64,000 nucleotides of DNA, taken from NCBI GenBank assembly GCA_008360975.2, contig CM039184.1, positions 33,529,797-33,593,796 of the forward strand, given 5' to 3'. The position numbers and the translations under genes are program-made. The notes below the pieces were generated by a model. The model saw nothing but the letters and a program-made list of their open reading frames with translations, ran no database searches and was not told where the DNA came from. Each line of letters opens with the position of its first letter. The stretch's first letter is position 1. The stretch comes from Lichenostomus cassidix (lineage: Eukaryota > Chordata > Aves > Passeriformes > Meliphagidae). Positions 1-11,760 of this stretch are shown one piece after another.

Positions 1-3000
1 TCTCCCTGCTTCCTCTGCTACCTCAAGAACTTTTGTCATATATAACAAAAGCATATATCTTTATGTTTTGAAATAAATGTACCAAAAAGTATGGCTTTTC
101 AAGAGCCCTAATGTATGACATCTGTGTTTCTTTTTTTTTTTTCTTTAATCGCAGTAAATATTTGCAAATGGGAATGTGAGTGATCTAATTCTATATAGTT
201 TTCTGAATAAAAGCAGGTGGGAAGCACAGATTTTTTAGATGTCAAATGCTGGTATTACTAAAGGGCTAACAGCAATCTTTGCACTGTCTCCAACAAATAT
301 TGTTCAATGGACAAGTCACAGATTCAGTGAGAACAAACTGCAAAGGAAAGTATAGGGGATATGGAAAGTTCACACACTGATGATCATAATACATTAAAAA
401 ATTATTTTGAAACTTTAAGTGCATGGTTCCTGTGAATACCTTTTCTTGACTGTAAGTCTTTTGTTTTTCCACTTCTGTTGAAAAACAGAGCTGGAGAGAA
501 CTGAACCTCAAGTTTCTAAGACAATAGTGTTGCCTGCCCATGAACCTAGACTGAAAACAAATGCTTCTCTAAAATTATATTTCCATAGCCTCTACAGAGG
601 AAATAGGCTTATCTATTAACCCTTCTGCAATGTTTTAACTAAATATTTGATGTTTATGGTTTAATTTTTCCAGTTCACCATAACCCAAAATAAACAGTAC
701 ATTAAGAAATGAAAGATGAAGGGTACCCCTTAGAGTAGCAAAGAGCCTCAGTACTAATCATTATGGCAGCAGAAATGTGAGATAAAGGCAAATTGGTGTA
801 AGAGATAGAGAAGCCTACAGTGATCTAACAAATCGGTAAACCAAGTTAAAGCTGTTAACTATTTATTGATGAGCTGGTTTGTCAGTTATTGTTGAAGCAC
901 TGTGGATGAAGAATTACTGAATAACTTGCTATACTTGAGAATTGGAAAATGAGGCTTGTGGATTTTTATTGCCAGTGAGACAAATTTAGTGGTTTACAAT
1001 TGATAAATTACTCTGCTTTTTCTGTCTAATATCTTTAGTGGCAAAGCCCATAGCTCAGGCTGATCCAATTTAATGAAAGGATTCTACATGACTACAAAGG
1101 ACCCTAATTTTTTTTTGGACAGATGGCCTAAGCATTACTCATTATACTTGTTTGTTCAATGTGGCTTTGTTTTTCACATTATTTGAATTACCATTCACTT
1201 ACAATGCTGCTAGAGTTTATCTACTGCATCTAACAGGTTGCAGATCCATTTGAAATTAATATTCACCTATTGCTAGCCTTGCTATTTTCGCCTTAATTCT
1301 TAAGGGAAAAAAAAAAAAGAGAGAGCGAGATTTGGGAAGGGGAAGACAAAGAGATCATATTTTCAGGTCAGCTGTTTTAGTCTGAATAAAGTTGGAGGCT
1401 AAGAGATTTGGATCAATATGACACTACTAGAATATCAGTACTGATTCTCTCCTTGTTTACATTGACAATAGCAATAAAGACTGGCAAAACTGGCAAGAGA
1501 AAAGCCTGAAAGACTTAAATTTCTAAAGGATTTTAGAATATTTCTAGGGAAGTGAAAGGAGAGGGATTGAGCTAAGGGAGCACTGGGGGTCACGCATAAC
1601 ATCACCCATAAGAAAGCATAACTGGCAAAGATTCTCAAACCATGCTGGGTGGAAAACTATGAATATCACTATATATGCAACCTTTCTGGTTTGAAGCTCA
1701 CCTAAGTCAGGGATTCTTAGTAGTGTTGTGGGTCACCCAAAACAGAACTACATGCACAGCACAGCTTTGTGAGAAATTATACAGAATGGTCTATCCAATT
1801 TTAAATGTCTGTGCAATTCTGTGGCGGAGATGAAACAGCACAACAGAAATTGGGAAAATTATGCAGTTGTCAGGCTTTGGCTTGGAAGTCATTAATGAAT
1901 TATTAGAAAAAGAAACTAAGAAAAAGCTGTTCTCATCTGTACCTAAGATTTCAATGAGGAACACTATGACAATATAAAAGATGTTTTTTCTGCAGAACTT
2001 GAAAACAGGCTCTTTCTAATTTAAATTCCAAACACATGTCGTGGAAGCTGCTTTTATGGACTTTAGTGATGACAGATTAAAGGAAGATGTAGGGAAATGA
2101 ACAATAGGTAGTGAATCCTTTCATAGTGTAACAAGCAACAGTAAAATTAGATTAATTAATTTTGTCATCTACAAAGACTCTGCAAAGAGCTCCATGTATT
2201 TTCATAACAATATCAACAGGCATAATTGGATACTTACATCCAAATTCACCAATCAGCTTTGCCATATTCTCATTAGTTAAGACACATGAGTAATGTCCAA
2301 AATTATCCCACTGTCAGAATCTAAGAAGACTTAATTATGGTTAGGATTAATATCTTGTGAGAGCAACAGTATGTGTATGCTTCTGTAAGTTCTGTTGTAT
2401 TATAGAATAGATTGAAATAAGCAAAAGACATCTAGTATTAAGAATTTCTGAGGAAATCAAAATCTAATCAGAAATAATAGCAATTAGAAATAGATTTGAA
2501 AGTATAGAAAATAGACCTTTGATGTTTAGGGATAAAAGTAACATAAGGAGCAGATGATTAGAGACATGGCAAAGGTGAGATAATTCCAATAACTCAGATT
2601 ATAAACCACTAGATAGTTCTTGCTTGTAAGTAGGCATGAGTCAACTTGCAAAAGGACAGTGCATTTTCCACACCAAGCCTTTTGATGGAGAACAAAATTG
2701 TGAAGGAATTCAAAACTCCATTTCAATGCTTAGGATACAAAAGCAGGTGTTGACAATTTTTTAAGGGAATTATTAAAAGAAGGAGAAATAAATACAGCCA
2801 AAATCTTTTAAAGAAATGGCTTCCATAATTCAGAGCATCAGAAAAATTTCCTGAGAATCATGGTAGGAGGAAGTCCTGCAACTGCTTTTGAGAAAAGGGG
2901 GGGTAGTGAAATGTAACCATTGTTAAATGTCCCATCTCATTATATTCTACAGAGTTTCAACTTTACACTTTTTAAAGACACTTCTTGCATAGCTAGTTTG

Positions 3001-3691
3001 TCGAAGTATCAGTTGGATTCCACACAGACAGTCAACCTGGGATCAAGTGTTTTCACGTCCCCAAGTACCTGGCAGGAAACATGAAGCTATGTAAAATATA
3101 TTTTCTCAAAATTTTTCAAAAAAGCTTATATTACCGGCTGTAAAATGTTCTCCATTGAAATGACATAATTTTAAAGCATGGTAAAATTACTAGGAACAAC
3201 TGTATGCCAATATAGAAAAAGATCTCCTCCACTTTCTCTTTAAGTAATTTTGGATTAAGCACATATTCTGTACTTTTGTTAGTATACCCTCACAAAAGGG
3301 TACACTATTGATATCAGCTTGTTAATCAGTTTAAATTCTAAAAGGCCTTGTTTTCTAGTAACAATTTGATAAGAGAACAAAGAAACTAATGTGTATAAAT
3401 CAAGTTTTCCTGACTTTGAAAGTAAAAGTTACTTTCCATTAAGATTATTTTTTATCTGAAACACCTGAGAAAATATAACTTCAGTTATAAAAAATTTTGT
3501 TTTATGCTGGCATGAGAAAGGGGAAGTAAATAAAAGGTAAGAAAAGCTCCTGAAACAGTTATGAAAATGACATATTAAGAAGAATTTTGTAATATGGAAA
3601 GAATTACATGTGGAGAAGAAAGGCATTTTATAAATACAAACAAGAGAATTTAACTGGGAGAGGTATGTACTTAAGACACCAGACAGATAGG
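1..3691. other. AT-rich non-coding DNA, no gene seen
   Basis: I see no gene in this stretch. Open frames are at most about 90 codons and resemble no family I know. Small landmarks are a T12 run at 131-142, an A12 run at 1307-1318 followed by a purine-rich segment to about 1360, and a G7 run near 2897. TAAT-type homeodomain-like words are frequent, as expected in AT-rich DNA, and are not evidence of an enhancer by themselves. Confidence 0.75.
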
Positions 3692-3822
3692 AGAAAGACA
3701 CATTGTAGATGTGTTACTTAGAGACATGGTTTAATGGCAGACCCAGCTGTGTTAGGTTAATGGTTGGGCTTGATGATCTCGGAGGTATTTGCCAACTTTC
3801 ATGATTCTCTGATTCTGTGATT
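3692..3822 (+). mobile_element. CR1 LINE, short 3' tail fragment
   Basis: This is the last ~130 bp of a CR1 non-LTR retrotransposon in the sense direction. Recognisable parts, in order, are the 'gacatggtttaatgg' segment, the 'ttaggttaatggttgggctt' segment, 'gatgatctcggaggt', a degraded TTCCAACC motif ('tgccaacttt'), and terminal 8-bp repeats 'attctctg attctgtg'. CR1 copies are usually 5'-truncated like this because reverse transcription starts at the 3' end and stops early. The copy is diverged, carries no ORF and is inactive. The left edge is approximate. Confidence 0.88.
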
Positions 3823-5900
3823 TTATAAAACACATGACCTCATAGCTCTGAATATGCACTAGTGTAAACAACAGAGAAAAACATATTAAAATAAATTCAG
3901 GCAAGTTAGTCATGGTATTTTCTGTTAAAATTACCCACCTGAATCTGTGACAATATGACAGACAGTCCTCCTGATAGACAGGTTACACTAGCATTAAGGC
4001 ATCTCCCTGGTCATTAAAACAAAATAATTTCACTGAAAAATACTAAGAATAAACTAAGAATAATATATTCCAGTGTCAAAATTACACTGTAACAAAGTAA
4101 TGAATCTTTATAAGGTTCCTTCTGTTTAAGTAACATTATCGGTTTTGGACAGATGTTACAGCATGTAGTCAAGGTAATAATGTGCACATACACATCAAAG
4201 AAGTCATTTCTACATCAGGTGAAGTACCAGTGACCTTAAAATAGGTCAGTGTGCAGTATGCTGATTGCAGAATGATACCAGAAGCCTTGGAAGCACAGAG
4301 CATAAGCACAGGTTGAAACCTGAGGGGCTAAGACTATGAGCACAGATGGCCACTTCTTGATCAGTCTGAGTGCAACCTGGGCAGGGACTGGATTTAGAGC
4401 AGAACAGGAGTAATGCCCATGGCTCAGTTGTGCTCATGAAGTCATTAGCAGGTTCTCAGAAAAGTTGAACAATGGGGAGAGAAAACAAGAATCTCCAGCT
4501 CAAGCGGTTTATATAGATTGCAGAATTGCAAGGGAAAACAGGAACTCTTTTTAAATTCCTTGTCACTGACTGTTCAGGGACCACATGACCTTGTCACACC
4601 TAGACCTGTGTATCAGGCTATGAAAATTGTCCATGACTGATCATCTGCAACAAAACCTACTGCTTGTGCTGGCTCCAAACTTTATAATCAGATATCCAGA
4701 GCAGATATCTCTCCTAACCTGTACTGTACTACTGCATATGCAAGTGTTGTCACATCATTGAAGGGAAATGCATTTTCACTTTTGGTCTAAGGTCTTGATT
4801 GTATTTGACCCAGCCGGTCGTTCACCTTTGAGGACTGGCTGTTAAACATGGATGCAACAATCAGGTTGTAATTTTTGTTTCTGTTTTTGAGATGCTAGCT
4901 TTCAGTACTCCAATAACCTGAAGGTATTGCAAGTCTGAAAAGTCTAACCTGTTATTTCACTGGAAATAAGTAATTACTGTCTAATGCTGTTTGGTAAAAA
5001 TAATATTAAGACAATATAAGAGTAGTTTCCTACATTCATGTTGAAGTGTATATGTATTGTATTATAAGCTCAACCATACCTTCTCCTTAAAACCCTCCTT
5101 AAAAAGGTTATTTCTACTTCAGACACTGCCTCCTTGAACTCTAACAGCAAAATTCATTTTGCCAACATTTAAGGTTATTTGGAAAAGCTAATTTTGATAA
5201 AGAGAGCTCAAGAGAAGGTGCTTCTCATCTCTTTCAAAATTTCTTCCAAAAGTCTTTTAACCTGGTCCATCTCAAAAGCAGCTTATCTTAGAAATTGGAA
5301 AAGAAGGTTATTTGAAATATGTGTTGATGTTAGCACACAGGGGCTTTCTTCAGAGGAAACAGAGTTGTATAAGAAGTTATTTAGTAGTAAACCAGAAATG
5401 TCAGAGTAAGTTATCAGACACCAATACAGCATATCAATATTTGAACTTCCAAGCTCAAAGCAGAAAGGCAATGTGTCAGAGCAATGCCTCAGCTCTTGCT
5501 GTGAGCTATGTGTAATCCCTCTGGCATTTTAAAAAGCTGATTTATTTGATTAGCTAGATTACATACATGTTTTTTACCAGGAGATGATAGTTCATTTATA
5601 TACCATTAAGAAAGGCACTCAGACCCTGCAGGAAAGCATCCCTTGAAATGCCATTTATTGGAGCTAAAACTATAAAGAGAAAGAGGATCGTATAGACAAT
5701 CCTAAGCCCATTCACATGCTGGAAACCCTGAGGTGGGCTGCATTGAACAGATGTCCAGCAAGGGCGCAGCATGCCGTGCAGATCTCATCCATGATAAGGC
5801 AATCTCATTTTGGTCTTTTGTAGTCTTAAAGGATTTTCTTTAGAGAAAATATTCTAGTTGACATTTCTACTATAAAACAAAAAGCATTTCACTAGATAGC
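3823..5900. other. AT-rich non-coding DNA, no gene seen
   Basis: No coding signature is seen. Two overlapping + frames at 5179-5515 (76 and 67 codons) match nothing I know and are opposed by a similar - frame. The 5700-5800 segment is slightly GC-richer without a clear feature. Confidence 0.7.
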
Positions 5901-6240
5901 TTGTTGCTACATAATGGTCAGCACTGGGTGGGAGCTGCCTACAGACCAGGCTGATCCTGTGGCCAAGGGACATGCAAAGTTCAGCACTGGCTTGGTGTCC
6001 GTGCCAGACCTTTGGCAGAGCACAGTGCAGGGCTGCACCTCCACAGACTCACTGGAACAGGGATCACCAACTCCTCAATGCACAATGGCCTCCAGCCAGG
6101 ATCACAGCAATACAAATTATTCATTTCGGGTGAAAACAGAAAGGAGGAATAACCTTTTTGGACATATGGTCTTCACTGACTTGACCAAAGTTAGACAGCT
6201 AGTCTTTGAAAAGTTCAAGTCTAGAAAATCAATTCCTTGA
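5901..6240 (+). other. GC-richer patch with a 108-codon open frame, probably not a gene
   Basis: An ATG-started frame runs from 5914 to 6240. The first ~200 bp are distinctly GC-richer than the flanks and the last ~120 bp return to background composition, so the frame crosses a composition boundary as a chance ORF would. The peptide has no signal peptide, membrane helix, repeat or family motif I recognise. It could be an exon or a decayed repeat, but I treat it as a chance open frame in a locally GC-rich patch. Confidence 0.3.
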
Positions 6241-9200
6241 TTTGCATTTTACAAAAACCTAGCAGAAATAAATTTTTTCCTCTTACTTGAGCAACAGAAT
6301 TGTTTGACATTTAATTTGCTATGTTTACAGATGTGTAAAAAACTAAAAGAAAAAACAGCAAAAAAAAATCTTTGCCTTAGAAAATAAACTCCAGAGTATT
6401 TAGATCACCATTTTTAACATGTTACCTTAGTCAAGCTGATTCATGCTTAGTTAGCTGGAGTTACATAGGAGCACAAACTGTAGTCTAGGTAGATACCAGC
6501 AGAGTATTTCTCTTTTATTTATTCCACTATGATCAGATAATTTAAAAAAATACTCACAGAATCAGTTTGACTTCAACTTTATATTTGATAGTTCATATGA
6601 AAACTCACTTTCAGCCTTTTTTTTGTGATACATTATCTGCTTGGGAAGGTAAGAATTTCATGGTTCTGATTTGGTTTTCTCAGTTCTTGAAGTCAGAAAA
6701 TACTGAATAATTTTATATACTGTGGAATGGCTCAGATCATTGACCTAAGAGAGGTCCTATTTAGCTGTGCAACACTGACATGAAAAGTGTCTTCTTGATT
6801 TTCTTGCTGAAACATATTTGTGGTAGAGAGACTTTATACAGCTCTACAGTTTATGAATTACTGCACTGTTTCCATGGATACCTCTCTTCTCAATACAGGC
6901 ACAAGTAGTATCGTTAAAGTGAAAGCTGAAATTCCCCAACAACACCATAACTACACGTTTTCATACTCTGACACCCCCATGATTAAATTTGAATAAACTA
7001 CTTGAAATGGAAAGAAAGTTTCCAAAATGGTAAATTAAAGCAGATAAAAAAAGCTATCTTTCCCACCATATTCAAGCAACTAATTTGCTTTAACTTATGG
7101 CCTGTAGCAATCTCTAAATAATGGTTCTACCTAGGAAAGATGACTCACTAAGGTAGAACTGTGTTATTGTACCTCCATGATTTTTTTAATCCACCTGCTA
7201 AGTGTACTTTGTCTTATTTAGCATTGTTTATATAACTGCATACACACTGAGCAGCTGAGCTGAACATTTTCCTAGTTCAGAATAATTCTTTGCTGCTATA
7301 AAATTTTCCTCATCACTTCTCTCTAAAGCTGTCAGTGCCAGGAAGGAGCACAGCCAGCAGCCCTTTTAAGAGCGTGACGCAATGTGCTGATCTCTGACAT
7401 GGCAGAGCAGCTCAGAGTTTGCATTACCTCCTGAAGTGGAGGTAAACAAATAAACAACACTCGACAGCCTCACTGGTGGTAGAATTATCATGCTTCTTGC
7501 AAAGCATCTTCCTGTCACTGCTAGGATAGCAATGGACCATGCAATCTTGCCTTTAGGCCAGTCCCATCTGGAGAATCTCCATTTCAACAGAAACAACCCA
7601 TACACACCTCTCAAAAACACAGATTTCAAAGTACCAAAAGGTTGAATGAGGACTGTGATTTTTAGGGGACCCTGTGTAGTTTTGGATCCTGTGTAGATAT
7701 AAAGTACAATGTAGATTCAAATACCCTTTGAGAGTTTAAGAAAATCCAATCCTGCAGACTCAAGGAAGATTTCTAGGATGCCTTCATTTGATTACAGTAA
7801 TATTCTCCACATCAGGGTTCATGTAAAATAAGGCAAGGGTCAATAACACCTCTCAGAAATTTAAAGGAACAGTAGTTAATAGCAATAATGCTTCTGTAAT
7901 TTTAATAATTCAGAAAAGCTGAATTTGCAGTGTTTACTCCAGCTTTGTTATAATCATGACATCTGTAAATAACAATTAGGTGCTGAGTTTAGATCTGAAT
8001 ATTGCATCATCTTTATTTACAACTTAACAATGTAATTATATTCTAATATATGTACAAGATTCAAATCGTGCTCTACTTTAGATAACAAATTTGATAAAGC
8101 CATGATCCATGAATACAATCCTCTCCACTAAGCCACCAGTTAGTCTTAAAAAGCAGAGGCTGGAAGGCATGAAGTATTTTCAACTCCAGACATTCCAAAC
8201 CAAGATTTCTCTGTCTTTTCCAAACTTTTATCTTAGAGGTCAGGCTCCTGGTTCAGCTAAACTGAATGTTTTTCTACTGCTATCATCAGCATCGTTTTTT
8301 GAGACATTATCAATGGGTGCAAGAAAGCGTTCTGTATATTCTTACTCCTTTAGAATATGATGTTTCCAAGGTAACTGTACCCAGGAGATCTACTAATAGC
8401 AAAAAGTGGAAAATAATGTAACTTCTATTTTAAAATCACTTTTCTAAAGGGAAGAGGAATTGAATTCCCACAAACTTTTTCCTTTGTAACTCTGTCAGTC
8501 TCTTTAACCAAATCAAAGAATTCAAAATTTAATGCTGAGGCTTTATATATAATCATGTGAGCAACAGATAGAGAGGATGTATGGGGATGTACTGCATTAT
8601 AGTGTTAAGAGTTAGCTCAGAAGAGAAAACTGGGTAAGAGATTTAGTTATGTTTTATGGATGGTCAAAATGCTTCAGATAAAATGAGATCCAGCACTAAC
8701 TTCTGTCCAACTGTCAAACCAAACTGGCATGCATCTTTTTTTTTTCCTAAAGTTTAATTTTTAATTTTTGTTAGAAATTATTTTTAAAATGCTAGAGAAT
8801 ATTTCAGTAAACAGGGTAAACCAAGATGGAAAATAAAATATGTACAGAAGTCTATCACTCAACCTTATGAAGTTTATATTCGACTGTCTCATGAGAGCTG
8901 AAGACCATCACATCATGCCAGATTTCCAGCAGGGTTAACTCTCCTATGATACCCAAAGGCACATACAAACTAAACAAATTGCAAATCCAATTACTTAGAC
9001 AAACATTTACTCAGTTGCTTTGGGGAAACATGACTTTTTATGCATACAGTCACAGTGTTCATCTCATACTGCAAGTCTGTAAATACGGACTAATACAAAT
9101 ACTTAGGTTTTGTTAAAAAGGCAGATGTCCTCAAATCTGAGGTTTTTGGGGAACCCATGCTAGTAAGCAACTTAATTGAGTACATATCTGCACCATGACA

Positions 9201-11410
9201 TAATGCCAGCTCACTCAGCCCTGTTGCATTAAGTACAGTGCAGTAGGCCTTGTCATTTAAACACATGAACAAACTTGTGTCTAAGCCACCATGCAATGAG
9301 AATTATCTTTTTTCAGCCAAGGCGTTACACTGAACAGCCTAAACAGAAATTATCATCAAGCTAGACAGAAAATGAGGCATTTCATACAAAAGGAATTGAA
9401 ACGCACATTGTGTTAGACTCATAAAGATCCTTGACAGACTAGATTTTACTACTTTCACCCTGATTCCCTGGAGTCTGATAATGGATGATCCAGGTCTTTC
9501 CAAGAACATGGAATAAAAATAGTGCAACAAAAGTTGGAGGAAACAATGCAGTATTGCATTTTTTAACTATAGAGACTTCCAGTGTAAAAATCCTCAGAAA
9601 ATAACATATTCAGTAAGACATGATACACAGATGAGAAAAATTTATTTGTGCATAAGCTAGAAGGCTCAAGGTTTCCATCCTAGATTCTTATGAAAACATC
9701 GGTGTTGAGAAAGCAATGTGCAAGGGCACTTTGACAGGATCAGAGCAGCAGTGTTAGCTGCTCTTTGTGGTAGTCTACAGGGAAAATAATATGATCTACA
9801 TTAACATCATAGGCTAGCAGGAGAATTAAACCCTTTTTTAAATAACCAAAGGGCATAAATAAATAAACAAATAAATAAGACAGTAAAAAAAAAAACATTG
9901 ATAATTGGTAGCCTGCGATTTCAACCATAAGTAAAAAATGAGTTAAACAACAGACGGCAGAAGGGTAAAAGGAAGTGGGAGAGAAAAGAAGGCAGGAAGA
10001 AGAACTAACTGACTTGAGGTTGGAGCTGAAACTTTACATACTTATCCAGCAAACTGGGATGTTCACACATATCCCATGAGGTGATGTGTGTCAAATAAAA
10101 CCATAGACTAATGTACAGAAATTCCTCAGGGCATGTCTCAGGTGCTTGAAAATACTCTGATTATTTTTAGATATTGAAGTTGAGTGGTTTGATCTAGAGT
10201 TTCTGACCTTGGCTCTCCCTTCCACTCCTATATTTCTCTCCTCAAGTACTGGAATACTTCCACGTTCCAACTTTGGAAGATAAAATCCTCAAAGACAACA
10301 GCTGACAGTTTTGGAAAGATATCAGTCATTTCTTTCAGCTGATCATGCCCAATGTATGACATGTCATCAGCTTTCGCATTGTGTGTTATTGGTCATGTCT
10401 CATATTTCGATAATAGCCACAGCCATAAAAATTAAAGGTATTTTTTAGGTTATGCACATTTTTGAACTCTGAATCTACCAATATAATGTTTTCATAATGG
10501 AATTTTCATTTTGAGAAATAAAACAAAGTAATATACTTTGAGATTATTCCTGCTTTATCCATTTAATAATAATTAATCCCCCTACTGTCTTCCTGTGTAT
10601 CTAATAAAAGAGGTACTCAGAGACACTGAGAATAAGACAAAGGAGGTTGAATTTTCTAATCTTGACATCAATTTAGGGCCATGAAAGATACTTGAGGTGG
10701 TTTTTTTTTTATGAAAAAAAATTACTGCAGTAGTTTCTCCCTTTGTTGGGGCAGAAGGCTGGAGTAAGAAGGTCAGTAGCATCCCTGGGGTGACGCACAG
10801 GCAGAAAGTCAGAAGAATTATCCAAATAGAGCCCTCATGCCTGATATGCTGAGACATAATTTTGGGGTTGACAGGAACCTTATGGTTCTTGTCACCTTCC
10901 TGATTTCCTGTGCAAAAGGACCCCAGCCCATGCTCCTTCCACCACCTTCCTGACAATCACCACTTCAACCTCACATTCTTTGTTTTCCCCGATAATGATT
11001 CCTATGGACACTGAAAGGAAGCAACTCCTGGCACGGCTGGATACTTAGTAGAGCAGAACTGTGGGAGGGTGTACCATGAATACTCTCACACTGGAGCCTA
11101 AAACTAGACTCTTGGCCCTTGGTGTTAAAGTTATGTGGTCTGTGACACACCAGTGACATATAGATTTACTTAAAAGGAACAATACCAAGTCTAGAAAACT
11201 CATGACCAGGTACAAAGATGTTACTGCACTGCAATATCAGAAAATTCTTTTTAGAGGTTTCAGTATCCATGCAAAATTCAAAGGGCAATCTTTTCATTTA
11301 GTATGATTTCAGTGAATAGAGAATTTGAGGTGGTGTGCAAAGTAATGGCTGTGTCTATGGAAATGATTATGCAAAAACTACGACACCCCTTTTTTCCTTT
11401 GAAATTTATG
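6241..11410. other. AT-rich non-coding DNA, no gene seen
   Basis: No gene is supported. Landmarks are an imperfect AAAT microsatellite at 9854-9878, a purine-rich run at about 9955-10010, and a T10 run at 10701-10710 followed after a few bases by an A8 run. A 124-codon - frame at 10582-10956 crosses that T/A run, which becomes a lysine/phenylalanine patch. It looks accidental. The 10730-10960 segment is mildly GC-richer. Confidence 0.7.
9854..9878. repeat. imperfect (AAAT)n microsatellite
   Basis: A run of AAAT units is interrupted by one AAAC unit, about six units in all. It is a short simple repeat, probably a polymorphic microsatellite. Confidence 0.85.
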
Positions 11411-11760
11411 ATCACTGAATCATAGAATTGTTTGGTTGGAAGGGACCATAAAGATCTTTTCATTCCAACTCTCCTGCCATGGGCAGGGACATCTTCCACT
11501 AGACCAGGTTGCTCAGAGTCCCATCCAACCTGGCCTTCAACACCTTCAGGGATGGGACATTCACAACTTCACCAGGCAACCTGTTTCAGTGCCTTACCAT
11601 ACCCACAGTAAAGAAAGTCTTACCTATATTGAATCTAAGCCTATTCTTGTCAGTTTACAACCATTCCACCTTGTCTGATCACTACATGCCCACGTTAAAA
11701 GGCCTTCACCAGCTTTCCTGTGGGCCCCCTGTATGTATTGGAAGTCTGCTATGATAACTC
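11411..11760 (-). mobile_element. CR1 LINE, 5'-truncated copy (~350 bp)
   Basis: Read on the - strand this is the 3' end of a CR1 element. At the low-coordinate end lie the terminal octamer-like repeats (complement of 'gaatcatagaatt') and the complement of the TTCCAACC motif ('ggttggaagg'). Next come the 'ccctgcccatggcagg'-like segment, the 'ctggtctagtgga' segment and the 'ccaggttggatgg' segment, then the more 5' 'ggcatgtagtgatcagac' region. The TTCCAACC-proximal sequence differs from the copies at 16.0 and 47.8 kb, so it belongs to another CR1 subfamily, similar to the tail at 55.8 kb. Short open frames over it on the + strand (80 and 81 codons) are antisense artefacts. Confidence 0.93.

Noticed and set aside
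10582..10956. 124-codon minus-strand frame with a hydrophobic stretch
   Set aside because: It crosses a T/A homopolymer pair and has no family motif, signal or splice context. One short hydrophobic patch is expected by chance.
11436..11754. Two overlapping ~80-codon plus-strand frames
   Set aside because: They are antisense to a CR1 copy.
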